From Bryocella elongata (GTDB lineage: Bacteria; Acidobacteriota; Terriglobia; Terriglobales; Acidobacteriaceae): a DNA stretch of 64,000 nt. A program made the position numbers and the translations under genes. The notes under the pieces were generated by a model that saw only the letters and a program-made list of their open reading frames with translations, was not told the origin of the DNA and did not search any database. Numbering within the stretch: the first letter of the stretch is position 1; every line of letters starts with the position of its first letter. Location of the stretch: contig NZ_FNVA01000002.1 in NCBI RefSeq assembly GCF_900108185.1, positions 620,001 through 684,000 of the forward strand, in the 5' to 3' direction. Positions 16,369 to 27,969 of this stretch are shown in pieces.

Positions 16369-16770
16369 CTATTGCAGCTCCACGATCTTCTGGTCGGGTG
16401 TTGCGGGATCCCAGCGGACGAAGCACTGCTTCCCTTTGATGGCATCGGCTTCAGCGTGCGCTGCTTTGTCTGCTTTCGGCGATTCGGAGAGCGGCAGCCA
16501 GTCCTTGTGGGGCGCACCGTTCACGGTGTAGCTGGCGAGGACGTAGGTCTCGTAGAGAGGCTTGCTGCCATATTCAAGGGCGAAGCGGGAGACGGGCTGG
16601 AGGCGGACATCGTCGGCCGTTGCGTTGGTTGTTGTCCACGAGGTCAGTTGCCGATGCTTGTAGGCGTGCTCCTGATACACAAAGAAGCCGATGCAGAGCA
16701 GGGCCAGGACCGGCGGCGTCCAGATGCGGACGTGCGACTTCCAGCTGCGGGGCCGGGAATAGCGTGGCAT
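16369..16770 (-). CDS. Small membrane-anchored protein, DUF3592-like
   Basis: A 133-residue protein with a basic N-terminus, one membrane helix (WTPPVLALLCIGFFVYQEHAY, about residues 17-37) and an extracytoplasmic domain. The latter has YGSKPLYETYVLASYTVNG, DWLPLSESPKADKAAHAEADAIKGKQCFVRWDPATPDQKIVEL. The pattern Y-Y-V-x-G followed by a final VRWDPxxPxxxxL resembles DUF3592 proteins, assigned here by memory of the motif. Function is unknown. The small membrane protein at 16807-17013 lies just upstream in the same direction. Confidence 0.65.
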   Translation of the reverse strand: MPRYSRPRSWKSHVRIWTPPVLALLCIGFFVYQEHAYKHRQLTSWTTTNATADDVRLQPVSRFALEYGSKPLYETYVLASYTVNGAPHKDWLPLSESPKADKAAHAEADAIKGKQCFVRWDPATPDQKIVELQ

Positions 16771-16806
16771 GAGGGTGATTGTAGCGAAGGGACGGTGAGG
16801 GTTCGC

Positions 16807-17013
16807 TCAGTTGTCGAGGCTGTTGAGATTGTTGCGGCCGGTGGCTGCATACCAGAGGCAACGGATTGCCAGATAGCCGAGCCCGGCCATGGCAATATCG
16901 CCATATAGATCAAAGAAGCCGACGAACTCCCAGACGCCGATGACGAGCCCGAGGGCTGCGATGCCGCATACGAACTGCAGCCAGCGGCCAAAGGTATCGT
17001 CAGGTCCCCACAT
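16807..17013 (-). CDS. Small hypothetical membrane protein (68 aa)
   Basis: A short frame starting with ATG at 17013, with two predicted membrane helices (WLQFVCGIAALGLVIGVWEFVGFF and GDIAMAGLGYLAIRCLWYAA). The hydrophobic pattern and same-strand position between two genes support a real gene. I do not recognise a family. Confidence 0.5.
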   Translation of the reverse strand: MWGPDDTFGRWLQFVCGIAALGLVIGVWEFVGFFDLYGDIAMAGLGYLAIRCLWYAATGRNNLNSLDN

Positions 17014-17051
17014 GCGGCTTTGTCCAGGCTCCCGGCCTATGAGAGCCGATT

Positions 17052-17435
17052 CTAAATGCGGCCCGAGGCGCGGAGGGTGGCAATCTCTTCGTCGGTGAAG
17101 ATGCGGGAGCGGATGTGGAAGCGAACGCCTTCACCGTTCTCGAGCGAGAACATGCCGCCGCGGCCATTGACGACATCGAGCGTGAGCTGCGTGTGCTTCC
17201 AGTACTCGAACTGCGGAGCGGAGATGTAGAAGGGAGTACCGTTCAGCTTGCCCAGGAGCACGTCGTGATCGCTCAGAGGGAACTCGCCCTGGGGATAGCA
17301 CATGGGCGAGGAGCCGTCGCAGCAGCCGCCGGATTGATGGAACATGACAGGACCGTGCTTCGCTGCGAGCCTGTCGATCAGCTCGAGCGCAGCGGGGGTG
17401 GCTTGAACCTGGGCGGGTTGGATCGCGGTGGTCAT
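17052..17435 (-). CDS. DUF779 domain-containing protein
   Basis: A 127-residue protein that matches the DUF779 pattern: ATPAALELIDRLAAKHGPVMFHQSGGCCDGSSPMCYPQGEF, then VLLGKLNGTPFYISAPQFEYWKHTQLTLDVVNGRGGMFSLENGEGVRFHIRSR. The GGCCDGSSPMC cluster of three cysteines is the strongest feature and could bind metal or be redox-active. DUF779 genes are commonly found beside aldehyde dehydrogenases of the acetaldehyde/ExaC type, and here the ALDH gene lies just upstream on the same strand. Probably the two are co-transcribed. Biochemical role unknown. Confidence 0.88.
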   Translation of the reverse strand: MTTAIQPAQVQATPAALELIDRLAAKHGPVMFHQSGGCCDGSSPMCYPQGEFPLSDHDVLLGKLNGTPFYISAPQFEYWKHTQLTLDVVNGRGGMFSLENGEGVRFHIRSRIFTDEEIATLRASGRI

Positions 17436-17465
17436 GCGTTAGCGGGAAGGGCTATGTGGCAGGTT

Positions 17466-17505
17466 AGCCCGGGTCCGAGAGTCCGGACCCGGGGCACCCG
17501 ATTCG
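17466..17505 (-). repeat. Palindromic repeat with GGGGCACCC flank, downstream of the aldehyde dehydrogenase
   Basis: A 10-bp perfect stem (CCCGGGTCCG 17468-17477, CGGACCCGGG 17484-17493) followed by GCACCCGATTCGG. It begins 10 bp after the aldehyde dehydrogenase stop codon, between that gene and DUF779. The arms differ from the copy at 3506-3540 but keep base pairing. Confidence 0.8.
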
Positions 17506-17514
17506 GACGTTGGT

Positions 17515-19038
<1,524 letters not shown>

Positions 19039-19232
19039 GGGGAGGCTCCTTGGATGATTCCGGATGGATCGCGCGTGGGCTGACCTTCGTGGCGTGCGAA
19101 GGTGAAAGACCCGCCGCGCGCAGAATCATACGCTCCGGGAGTGATGGCTGGACACGGCCCGGCAAGCGGCTTTGACGGCGGCCACGAGGACGCACTCACT
19201 GTTTCAAGACGGTGAATTTCAGGTGTGGAGGT

Positions 19233-20255
19233 TCAGGCTGATGCCGGTTCCGTCGAGGAGCCTTGGATGGCTTCCCTGGCCTTCGCGGAACTCTTTGTGA
19301 AGGGCAGGAGATGCAGCAGGATGCCGAGTGCTCCGTTGCTGCAGGAGACGGCGGTCATCCAGCGGCTCTCGCGGTAGAAGCCGAAGGCGAAGAACAACAT
19401 CAGGAAGAACAGGTGGAAGTAGACGGGCGCGAAGGTGGCGAGTGAGGGGATGGTGCGGCGCGGTCTGGGTCTGCGCGCCCAGCCTGTGACGGCGGTGATC
19501 AACAGCAGCGCGGCGAAGAGAGAGAAGCGTCGCGGGGAGGTGATGCTGAGGTGACGCGCGACGAAGGGGTAGAGAAGTACTTCGTTGAAGGTGAGCACGA
19601 GCTGCGAGGCGATGAGGCTGAGTGCTGCGACGAGTGGGAACTGCCAGGCGGCGATCCTGTGGTGCTGGGTGTGGTCATGGCGGACGATGAGTCGCTCGAA
19701 CCAGCGGCTGAAGAAGGAGTAGCCGAAGACCACGGTGATCCAGCCGACGAAGTTGCCGTAGGGGATGCCGAACCACTGCGTGGTGAGCGCGTTGTATTGC
19801 GGGGGCCAGTTCCAGTGCCACATGTGCAGGCGGTAGGCGACGACATCGAGCGAGAGGTCAACGTTGAGCGCGAGCAGCGTATCGAGCGCGGCAGCGGCCT
19901 GCCAGGGCAGGCGAAGGGCGTCGCTGAAAATGCGCGAGACGTACATGATGACGGCCCAGTCGCAGCCGATGCAGAGAGGGATGTTGAACGGAGCGTGGCC
20001 GAGCATGATGCCGAAGTGGCCGTAGGTGTAGCTGTGCGAGCGGACCTCGAGGTACTCGAGCAGAAGACCGAAGCCGAGCCCGCCGAAGATGTACGAGAGT
20101 GAGCCGATGCGGCCGCGGCGGATGGCGTGCGCGAGGCAGAGCGCGAGCATCGCGTAGCTGGAGAGCTCGAACGCGGGAAAGACCCACGCGGGCGCGGGGC
20201 CATAGGGAATGCCAGGGAAGGGCAGCATGGCTGCGGATAGTGTAGCCGCAGCCAT
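19233..20255 (-). CDS. Multi-pass membrane protein resembling carotenoid biosynthesis protein (DUF422/CruF-like)
   Basis: A 340-residue protein with about seven or eight membrane helices. The central part, SYTYGHFGIMLGHAPFNIPLCIGCDWAVIMYVSRIF and LALNVDLSLDVVAYRLHMWHWNWPPQYNALTTQWFGIPYGNFVGWITVVFGYS, resembles the DUF422 family that includes the bacterioruberin/carotenoid hydratase CruF. No carotenoid genes are nearby, so the biochemical role is uncertain. The gene follows the MoxR/ChlI-like ATPase gene by only 12 bp and may be co-transcribed with it. Confidence 0.6.
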   Translation of the reverse strand: MAAATLSAAMLPFPGIPYGPAPAWVFPAFELSSYAMLALCLAHAIRRGRIGSLSYIFGGLGFGLLLEYLEVRSHSYTYGHFGIMLGHAPFNIPLCIGCDWAVIMYVSRIFSDALRLPWQAAAALDTLLALNVDLSLDVVAYRLHMWHWNWPPQYNALTTQWFGIPYGNFVGWITVVFGYSFFSRWFERLIVRHDHTQHHRIAAWQFPLVAALSLIASQLVLTFNEVLLYPFVARHLSITSPRRFSLFAALLLITAVTGWARRPRPRRTIPSLATFAPVYFHLFFLMLFFAFGFYRESRWMTAVSCSNGALGILLHLLPFTKSSAKAREAIQGSSTEPASA

Positions 20256-20267
20256 GCGGGCAGCAGG

Positions 20268-21854
<1,587 letters not shown>

Positions 21855-22096
21855 GTTCTGAGTATAGATGTGGCGCGAAGGTCAAAGTTGCGCGCGGAGT
21901 GCTGGCGAGGCGTTTGGGATGCGCGATGCGCACGCAATGGCGCAACGGCATCGCCGCATGGAACGGCGCACGGATGCCGGAGCTTTCGTCCTGGCGTCGA
22001 TCGTGTTGAGTGATCTGTAGCCTGCAATGCCGTTTGGGCGACAGACTGGCGTATTCGGTCGGAGGCAGAAAGGTCCCAGGCGCGGGTGTCAGCCCG

Positions 22097-22930
22097 CTAG
22101 CAGTTGTCGGCGCCCGCGAGGCAACGACTATCCGGTGGAACCTGAGGCGGAGTTTCGTCGACGAGCTTGTAGTCGGTAGGCACCTGCATCATGTCGGCCG
22201 AAGGCTCCGCGCGCTCGATCTGGGTGACGGCGACGAGTTGCTCGCCGGTGCGGGGATCGTTGTGCCGAATGATGAGGTAGATCGAGAGCTCGGCCGAGTA
22301 CCAGTACTCGTCGGTGATGGTGACGGGTTTGCCGGTGCCGCTCTGGTCGGCGGGGACGATGCGGGTCTTGCGGGTTCCGGTGAGGGTAACGCCGCCGAGG
22401 TTTTGATCGCCGAGAGCCGTGACGGTGACGCCGGGAAACTTAGGCTGCTGGTCTGGCGGACGCATCATTGCCGGCGTTGACGGAGGCCGCGGCAGTACGC
22501 TCTGGCGCGCGATGTGCGTTGCCGTTTCGGTGTAGATGTTCTCGCGCGTGTTGGGGTCGTAGAAGTGCGCGGAGATGAGCCGGGGTTTGCCGTTGAACGT
22601 GGAGGGTACAAGCGCGCGGCGCTCGTTGCGGATGCGTCCCGAGGAGGAGCGCGCGATGTGGTTCTCCGTCTTGACGACACGCTCGGTGCCGTCGGGCATC
22701 ACCTGGTGGGAGACGATCTGGACCGAGGCAGTGAAGGGCGCGTTGGGGATGGGGGTGACGAAGATGCCGTCGATGTGGATCTGTACGCCACGGTAGTCGC
22801 GGGGCATAGGAGTGCGCGGGGTGGCCGGGGCGTTGGGCGCGGAGGTGATTGAGGGCGTCTGCGCGTGGCTGGTCAGCGCAGCGGAAGCGAAGAGGACAGG
22901 AGCCAGCAGAAGCCAGGCGCGACGCAGCAT
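22097..22930 (-). CDS. Exported hypothetical protein (277 aa)
   Basis: From the ATG at 22930 the protein begins with a clear signal peptide, MLRRAWLLLAPVLFASAALTSHAQ. A mostly beta-type body follows (VQIHIDGIFVTPIPNAPFTASVQIVSHQVMPDGTERVVKTENHIARSSSGRIRNERRALVP, later GVTLTGTRKTRIVPADQSGTGKPVTITDEYWYSAELSIYLIIRHNDPRTGEQLVAVTQIERAEP). I recognise this as a type common in acidobacterial genomes but know no function. The frame is open 34 codons further upstream without a signal-like start, so the ATG at 22930 is preferred. Confidence 0.75.
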   Translation of the reverse strand: MLRRAWLLLAPVLFASAALTSHAQTPSITSAPNAPATPRTPMPRDYRGVQIHIDGIFVTPIPNAPFTASVQIVSHQVMPDGTERVVKTENHIARSSSGRIRNERRALVPSTFNGKPRLISAHFYDPNTRENIYTETATHIARQSVLPRPPSTPAMMRPPDQQPKFPGVTVTALGDQNLGGVTLTGTRKTRIVPADQSGTGKPVTITDEYWYSAELSIYLIIRHNDPRTGEQLVAVTQIERAEPSADMMQVPTDYKLVDETPPQVPPDSRCLAGADNC

Positions 22931-23110
22931 CACAGGGGACCTCAGGAGATTGACGTCGCGAGAAGAATATAGCGCGCGGGCTTCCGGGTGAAGAGGCAAT
23001 TTGCGAAAGGTGCGGTTTCGTGTTGACGCCAAGTCCCGAAGGAAGGCCGTGGCCGGCGTCTGCGCGGTTATACTCGCAGCACATCAACACTTCAGCTGCT
23101 CGGGAGACGT

Positions 23111-24733
23111 ATGCGCCAGCGTGTTCGCGGTGGACTTGTCCTTGTTGCCTTGGTTGCGGTCGCGCTTGCCCATGGGCAGAAGTTGACGCCTGCACCTCCG
23201 CGCTCGCCGAGCGATGGCGGAGGCCCGTACACGCGGCTGGTGATTCGTGGGATCACGGTGATCGATGGCACGGGCGCGGCGCCGATGGGGCCGGTGGATG
23301 TGGTGGTGGAAGGCAATCGCATCGTGGATGTGGTGAGCGTGGGCGTGCCGCATCGGCCGATACGGGACAAAGGACGGCCAGCGAAGGGTGAGCGGGAGAT
23401 CGATGGTACCGGCAAGTACCTGATGCCGGGATTCGTCGACACGCATGTGCACTACGGCACTCCGGACAAGGCTCCGGATGCGGAGTACATGAACAAGCTG
23501 TGGCTGGCGAGTGGTGTGACGACGGTGCGTGGCGTGCCGGGCGGCGGGCTCGACTGGACGCTGAAGGAGCGCGAGCGCAGCGCGAAGAACGAGATCACGG
23601 CGCCGAGGATCTATGTCTATCAGCCGGCGTTTACGGGCGATGGATGGAAGGACAAGCCGGAGAAGACTCCGGAGCTGGGGCGGGAGTGGGTGCGGTTCCT
23701 CGCAGGCAAAGGCGCGGATGGCATCAAGCTGTTTGGCGGAGATCCCGATGTGGTCGCGGCGATCCTGGATGAAGGCAAGAAGTACAAGCTGGGATCGCTG
23801 GCGCACCTGGGACAGGAGAGCGAGCCGCGGCTGACGGCGATCGACGCGACGAGGCTGGGGCTGCGCACCGTGACGCACAGCTATGGGTTGTTCGAGTCGA
23901 TGCTGACGCAGACCACGGTGCAGGATTATCCCGCGGACCAGAACTACAACGACGAGCAGATGCGTTTTGGGCAGGTGGCGAGGAACTGGGACAAGATTGC
24001 GCAGCGCGGCAGTCCGCAGTGGAATGGATTGATCGACGAGTGGGTGAAGGGCGGCACGGTGCTGAACCCGACGTTCACGATCTACTCGGCCGGGCGCGAC
24101 CTGATGCGCGCCTACACTGCGGAGTGGCACGACCAGTACACGCTGCCGTCGCTGATGCAGTACTACCAGCCCAATCGCGAGAACCATGGATCGTTCTTCT
24201 ATAACTGGACGACCGAGGATGAGGTCGCGTTCAAGAACTACTTCCGCATCTGGATGGAGTTCATCAACGACTTCAAGAACGCGGGTGGGCACGTGACGGT
24301 GGGCACCGACGCGGGCTTCATCTATCAGACGTATGGGTTCACCTACATCCAGGAGTTGGAGATGCTGCGCGAGGCGGGGTTTACGCCGCTGGAGGTGATC
24401 CGGTCGGCGACGCTCTATGGCGCCGAGGAACTGCAGAGCCCGAAGCAGGACACGGTGGACTTTGGGATCATTCGCCCGGGCAAGCTGGCGGACATGGTGA
24501 TCGTCGGGGAGAACCCGCTGGCGAACCTGAAGGTGCTGTATCCGACGGGATGGATGCGGCTGAACGATGCGACCGGAAAGACGGAGCGCGTGGGTGGGAT
24601 CGAGTACACGATCAAGGATGGCATCGTGTTCGACTCGAAGAAGCTGCTGGGGGATGTGGCGGAGATGGTGGCGAAGCAGAAGGCCGCGATCAAGGGGCCG
24701 GTTACGTTGCAGGGGGTCAGTAAGACTTACTAG
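23111..24733 (+). CDS. Exported amidohydrolase family protein
   Basis: A 540-residue secreted amidohydrolase. A signal peptide (MRQRVRGGLVLVALVAVALAHG) precedes VIRGITVIDGTGAAPMGPVDVVVEGNRIVDVV. The metal-binding start DTHVHYG (about residues 110-116), DGIKLFGG with the likely bridging Lys, HLGQES, THSYG and GTDAGFIYQ with the catalytic Asp give the full subtype pattern of the urease/imidazolonepropionase superfamily. The C-terminal IIRPGKLADMVIVGENPL is typical. The substrate is unknown; a cyclic amide, ester or dipeptide is possible. It stands alone, divergent from the hypothetical gene at 22097. Confidence 0.9.
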   Translation: MRQRVRGGLVLVALVAVALAHGQKLTPAPPRSPSDGGGPYTRLVIRGITVIDGTGAAPMGPVDVVVEGNRIVDVVSVGVPHRPIRDKGRPAKGEREIDGTGKYLMPGFVDTHVHYGTPDKAPDAEYMNKLWLASGVTTVRGVPGGGLDWTLKERERSAKNEITAPRIYVYQPAFTGDGWKDKPEKTPELGREWVRFLAGKGADGIKLFGGDPDVVAAILDEGKKYKLGSLAHLGQESEPRLTAIDATRLGLRTVTHSYGLFESMLTQTTVQDYPADQNYNDEQMRFGQVARNWDKIAQRGSPQWNGLIDEWVKGGTVLNPTFTIYSAGRDLMRAYTAEWHDQYTLPSLMQYYQPNRENHGSFFYNWTTEDEVAFKNYFRIWMEFINDFKNAGGHVTVGTDAGFIYQTYGFTYIQELEMLREAGFTPLEVIRSATLYGAEELQSPKQDTVDFGIIRPGKLADMVIVGENPLANLKVLYPTGWMRLNDATGKTERVGGIEYTIKDGIVFDSKKLLGDVAEMVAKQKAAIKGPVTLQGVSKTY

Positions 24734-24806
24734 AAATTGGGGCTGCCGACGTCGCCGTTGGTTTGACTAACAATTCATGAGACCGCAGGCACTGACGTGT
24801 CTCCGG

Positions 24807-25130
24807 CTACCGAAGCTCGAAGGACTCCAGACTTTGGGGATGGAGCGGTACGTAGTCGTCCTCGTTGAAGTCACGGTATCCGGCCCTCAGTTCCGCTCCG
24901 GGGCGCGCGCCCTCGATGATCGCCAGAGTTTTCTCAAACGTCGGTTCGGGCGTGTTGGTGTGAATGAAGATGTTGAAGATGCCCGTGCCGAAGTCATGTC
25001 CGTCGACCAATACATCCGGATCGTCTCCGAAACCGGAACGGAGTAGTTCCTCAAGGGGCTGCAGTTCGTTGAAGCTTTCCATTGTTGAAGATTCAAACTC
25101 AATCACGAGTTGATGCTGTGGGGCGCCCAT
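24807..25130 (-). CDS. Hypothetical protein (107 aa)
   Basis: A small acidic protein starting MGAPQHQLVIEFES at 25130. The pattern LVIEFES...LEELLRSGFGDDPDVLVDGHDFGTGIFNIFIHTNTPEPTFEKTLAIIEGARPGAELRAGYRDFNEDDYVPLHPQ looks like a compact alpha/beta single-domain protein resembling some immunity-type proteins, but I cannot name a family. The frame is open further upstream, where it runs into a dispersed repeat. Same-strand neighbour is rho, 359 bp upstream. Confidence 0.6.
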   Translation of the reverse strand: MGAPQHQLVIEFESSTMESFNELQPLEELLRSGFGDDPDVLVDGHDFGTGIFNIFIHTNTPEPTFEKTLAIIEGARPGAELRAGYRDFNEDDYVPLHPQSLESFELR

Positions 25131-25237
25131 GCCCGCATTATCGCTACCGAATTTTGGGACCACAAGCCAGGTGCGCAGAAAGATACGTGCGGTCGTGGCT
25201 GAAACGGTTGATTCGTGTCGGTGCAGTGAATGACTTC

Positions 25238-25290
25238 GGGGTCCTTCGGCTTCGGCTCGCAAAGGCGCGAGCCTTCGCTCAGGATGACAA
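25238..25290 (+). repeat. GGTCCTTCG...AGGATGACA dispersed repeat, long version
   Basis: GGGGTCCTTCGGCTTCGGCTC, a hairpin-forming spacer (GGCTCGC...GCGAGCC) and CTTCGCTCAGGATGACAA. It shares both ends with 7066-7093 and 37621-37648, but has a longer middle. Confidence 0.65.
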
Positions 25291-25311
25291 TTTTGGGGGA
25301 AGAAAGCGAAA

Positions 25312-25335
25312 GGGCGCAGCTTGTTGGCTGCGCCC
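25312..25335 (-). terminator. Intrinsic terminator downstream of rho
   Basis: A perfect 9-bp stem (GGGCGCAGC 25312-25320, GCTGCGCCC 25327-25335) with loop TTGTTG. On the minus strand it is followed by TTTCGCTTTC. It lies 154 bp after the rho stop codon. The 13-mer AAAGCGAAAGGGC (25303-25315) is identical to 10345-10357. Confidence 0.7.
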
Positions 25336-25489
25336 TTCTTCCTCTCAGTACCACCCGAGAGATGCCGGTGAACGCTTGGCTCGCGGTTGCGAGGGCGTTC
25401 GATTTGGTTTGAGCTCGTGTTTGAGGGCCCGGGGCTGAAGCCCTTTTCCGGGCGGCCTGTTCCGCGAGCTAACGCCCGCTGCTACTCCC

Positions 25490-26767
25490 TTACAGCGAGC
25501 TCATGTTGTGGAGGAACTCCTGGTTGTTGCGGGTCTTGCCGAGCTTGTCGGAGAGAAGCTCCATGGCTTCGACCGGCGAGAGCGGGTTGAGGACCTTGCG
25601 GAGGATCCAGGTGCGCTGCAGATCGTCCTTGGGGATGAGCAGCTCTTCCTTACGGGTTCCCGAGCGCTGGATGTCGATCGCGGGGAACACTCTCTTATCG
25701 ACCAGCTTGCGGTCGAGGATCACTTCCATGTTGCCGGTGCCCTTGAATTCTTCGAAGATGACTTCGTCCATTCTGGAACCGGTGTCGACGAGGGCGCTGG
25801 CAATAATCGTCAAGCTACCACCTTCCTCGATGTTGCGGGCCGCGCCGAAGAAGCGCTTTGGCCTTTGCAGCGCGTTGGAATCGACACCGCCGGAGAGGAC
25901 TTTGCCTGAGGGCGGGACGATGGTGTTGTAGGCGCGGGCGAGGCGGGTGATGGAGTCAAGCAGGATGACGACGTCGCGCTTGTGCTCGACGAGGCGCTTG
26001 GCCTTTTCGATGACCATCTCGGCGACCTGGACGTGGCGTGCTGCGGGCTCGTCGAAGGTCGAGCTGATAACTTCGCCCTTGACGCTACGCTGCATGTCGG
26101 TGACTTCTTCCGGGCGCTCGTCGATGAGCAGGACGATGAGGACGACTTCGGGGTGGTTCGCGGTGATCGAGTTGGCGATCTGCTGCATCAGGACGGTCTT
26201 GCCGGTGCGCGGCGGAGCGACGATGAGACCGCGCTGGCCCTTGCCGATGGGGCATAGCAGATCCATGACGCGGCCGGAGATGGCCTCGCGCACGGTCTCC
26301 ATCTTGATGCGCTCCTGCGGGTAGAGCGGCGTCAGGTTGTCGAAGAGAATCTTGTTGCGGGTCTCTTCGGGCGACTCGAAGTTGATGGCCTCGATCTTAA
26401 CCAGGGCGAAGTACTTTTCGCCTTCGTGGGGGCTGCGGACGTTGCCGCTGATGGTGTCGCCTGTCTTGAGGTCGAACTTGCGGATCTGCGAGGGCGAGAC
26501 GTAGATGTCATCGGGGCCTGGCAGGTAGTTGTAATCGGGCGAGCGGAGGAAGCCGTAGCCATCGGGGAGGATTTCGAGCACTCCCTCGGCGAAGATGTGG
26601 CCTTCTTTTTCGCTCTGAGCCTGAAGGATTTTGAAGATGAGGTCCTGCTTGCGCAGGCCGCTGGTGCCGGCGATATCGAGGGCGCGGGCCAGCTTGCCGA
26701 GCTCGGCAATGGACTTCTCTTTAAGCTCGGCGATGGTCATGAGTTCCTGGGTGCTTTCAGTGGACAT
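25490..26767 (-). CDS. rho: Transcription termination factor Rho
   Basis: Rho is the hexameric RNA helicase that ends transcription. The 425-residue protein has the Rho_N segment ([39 protein letters not shown]), the RNA-binding cold-shock-like domain ([38 protein letters not shown]), and the ATPase core with P-loop APPRTGKT (about 184-191), [18 protein letters not shown] and [23 protein letters not shown]. The start could also be the ATG nine codons later (26740), which has AGGAACTC just upstream. A 367-bp leader with a structured element lies between rpoZ and rho. Confidence 0.97.
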   Translation of the reverse strand: MSTESTQELMTIAELKEKSIAELGKLARALDIAGTSGLRKQDLIFKILQAQSEKEGHIFAEGVLEILPDGYGFLRSPDYNYLPGPDDIYVSPSQIRKFDLKTGDTISGNVRSPHEGEKYFALVKIEAINFESPEETRNKILFDNLTPLYPQERIKMETVREAISGRVMDLLCPIGKGQRGLIVAPPRTGKTVLMQQIANSITANHPEVVLIVLLIDERPEEVTDMQRSVKGEVISSTFDEPAARHVQVAEMVIEKAKRLVEHKRDVVILLDSITRLARAYNTIVPPSGKVLSGGVDSNALQRPKRFFGAARNIEEGGSLTIIASALVDTGSRMDEVIFEEFKGTGNMEVILDRKLVDKRVFPAIDIQRSGTRKEELLIPKDDLQRTWILRKVLNPLSPVEAMELLSDKLGKTRNNQEFLHNMSSL

Positions 26768-27134
26768 GGTTCAACTTTTCTTTGGAAGGGGATATGGGTC
26801 TTGCAGGGAGCGGGAACCCGCTCGGGTGTTGCGGCAAGGATGTTGCAGAGGAACGAACGGACGACAGATGAGAACAGCAACAGCGGACGTGCTCAAACCT
26901 GAAAGGTCTTGGCAACCTCAGCGCAGAAGGTAGGAACTAGGAAGATTGGAGACAGCCTAGCAGAGAAGCGTTGCTTGCGAAAGAGCCGCGATGCCTCCCG
27001 GAGTGCCCTGATTTGCACAGGATGGGTACTTCCGGGAGGTGGGAGCGCCACGGTTCGGTCCGGTTGGACCTCGTTGGCGGGCGGCGAAACGACAAGCTGA
27101 TCAAGTCTGTGGCTGGAGTCTGAGTGGAGTGAAA
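26768..27134. other. Gap without a gene; probable rho leader
   Basis: The 367-bp region between rpoZ and rho, both on the minus strand, has no convincing frame. It contains the folded element at 26994-27039 and is otherwise featureless. Confidence 0.6.
26994..27039 (-). ncRNA. Candidate structured leader RNA upstream of rho
   Basis: A perfect 9-bp outer stem (CCTCCCGGA 26994-27002, TCCGGGAGG 27031-27039) encloses an inner CCTG/CAGG hairpin with loop TGCAAAT on the minus strand. It is not followed by a U-run, so it does not look like a simple terminator. It lies about 230 nt before the rho start and 95 nt after the rpoZ stop. Confidence 0.35.
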
Positions 27135-27347
27135 CTAAGCGGCACGCCGGGAAGGAATCGCGAGGTCCGCCTCGACCTGCTCGCTCATCGGGACGGTGTC
27201 CTTGAAGCGATCGAGAACCTCATTGGTGGTGTCCTGGAGGCGGGTGTTCGGCTTATGCAGCTTGCGGGTCGCCTTGGAGGCGAGCTGGCAGAGCTTATAG
27301 CGGTTCGTGACGTGGGTGAGGGCTCCAAAAATCAGATCTGAGCGCAT
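27135..27347 (-). CDS. rpoZ: DNA-directed RNA polymerase subunit omega
   Basis: A 70-residue protein, MRSDLIFGALTHVTNRYKLCQLASKATRKLHKPNTRLQDTTNEVL..., matching the omega core: the VTNRYKLCQLASKATRKLH segment corresponds to the RYxLVxxAAKRARQL motif. Omega assists RNA polymerase assembly and, in some phyla, ppGpp response. The ATG at 27347 follows AAGGAGAAAACATCTC, a good ribosome-binding site. A longer open frame upstream has no omega character and is not used. In many bacteria rpoZ follows gmk, but here it stands with a 622-bp gene-free region upstream. Confidence 0.88.
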   Translation of the reverse strand: MRSDLIFGALTHVTNRYKLCQLASKATRKLHKPNTRLQDTTNEVLDRFKDTVPMSEQVEADLAIPSRRAA

Positions 27348-27969
27348 GAGATGTTTTCTCCTTGGCAAGGGATTGGCCTGGGTCGTCTTGTCCGTTTGGG
27401 ACCCTTTGGGCGAATAGCTTGAGCGGTGATTCAGCTGGGGACGTTCGTACTTGCAACAGGGCTGCACGCTGAGGATCCCGCTTCGCTGGCGAGGCCAGCT
27501 TCTTGATCCTCGTTCCTTGATTAGACGTGTCCGGAGGGTGCAAGGGCGCAAGTCCTTTGCGAGCCGGACAGGCGATAACGTCATCGGCCCAGGTCCGCCT
27601 GCTGATCAGGCCTGTTCCTCAAACTTTATCGGGTTCCCGCAGATACCCAGAACTCGAGCATGCACACGAAGGGGTAAACCGCCGATCGGGGGCGAGCACT
27701 ACGAACTGAGGCTGGCTGTGGGGATGCAGCAGAGCCGCTGGTGTCAGTCAAAGGAAAGCCCGGGAAGCGAACCGCAAGGAACGCAGACGGGAGGAATTTC
27801 GTGCCTCTGGCTGACTACCTTATGCACCATACCGCTTGCTATGGCTCGGGTCAATCCCTTTTTCTGTTGGAAAGATCGGGGGAAATTCCAAAATCGGGAG
27901 GTTTTGGAAGCGGGAATCAAACAAGGGCTTTGTTTTTCAGTGGGATACCTGATGACGCGAGTGATCGTA
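27348..27969. other. 622-bp gap upstream of rpoZ, unexplained
   Basis: No frame here looks coding on either strand. The longest plus-strand frame merely continues through comM in antisense. A TGTCCGG/CCGGACA stem (27528-27534, 27564-27570) with an inner GCAAGG/CCTTTGC helix suggests a folded RNA. I compared the region by eye with RNase P RNA, tmRNA, SRP RNA, 6S RNA and common riboswitches and found no match. Confidence 0.5.

Larger units (their letters stand above)
25131..25489. other. Gap without a gene between a hypothetical gene and rho
   Basis: This 359-bp stretch holds the GGTCCTTCG repeat (25238-25290), the terminator downstream of rho (25312-25335) and a GGGCTGAAGCCC palindrome (25432-25443). 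I see no coding signal. Confidence 0.7.

Noticed and set aside
27528-27570. RNase P RNA, tmRNA, SRP RNA or 6S RNA
   Set aside because: None of the conserved core words of these RNAs could be found on either strand. The stem alone is not diagnostic.
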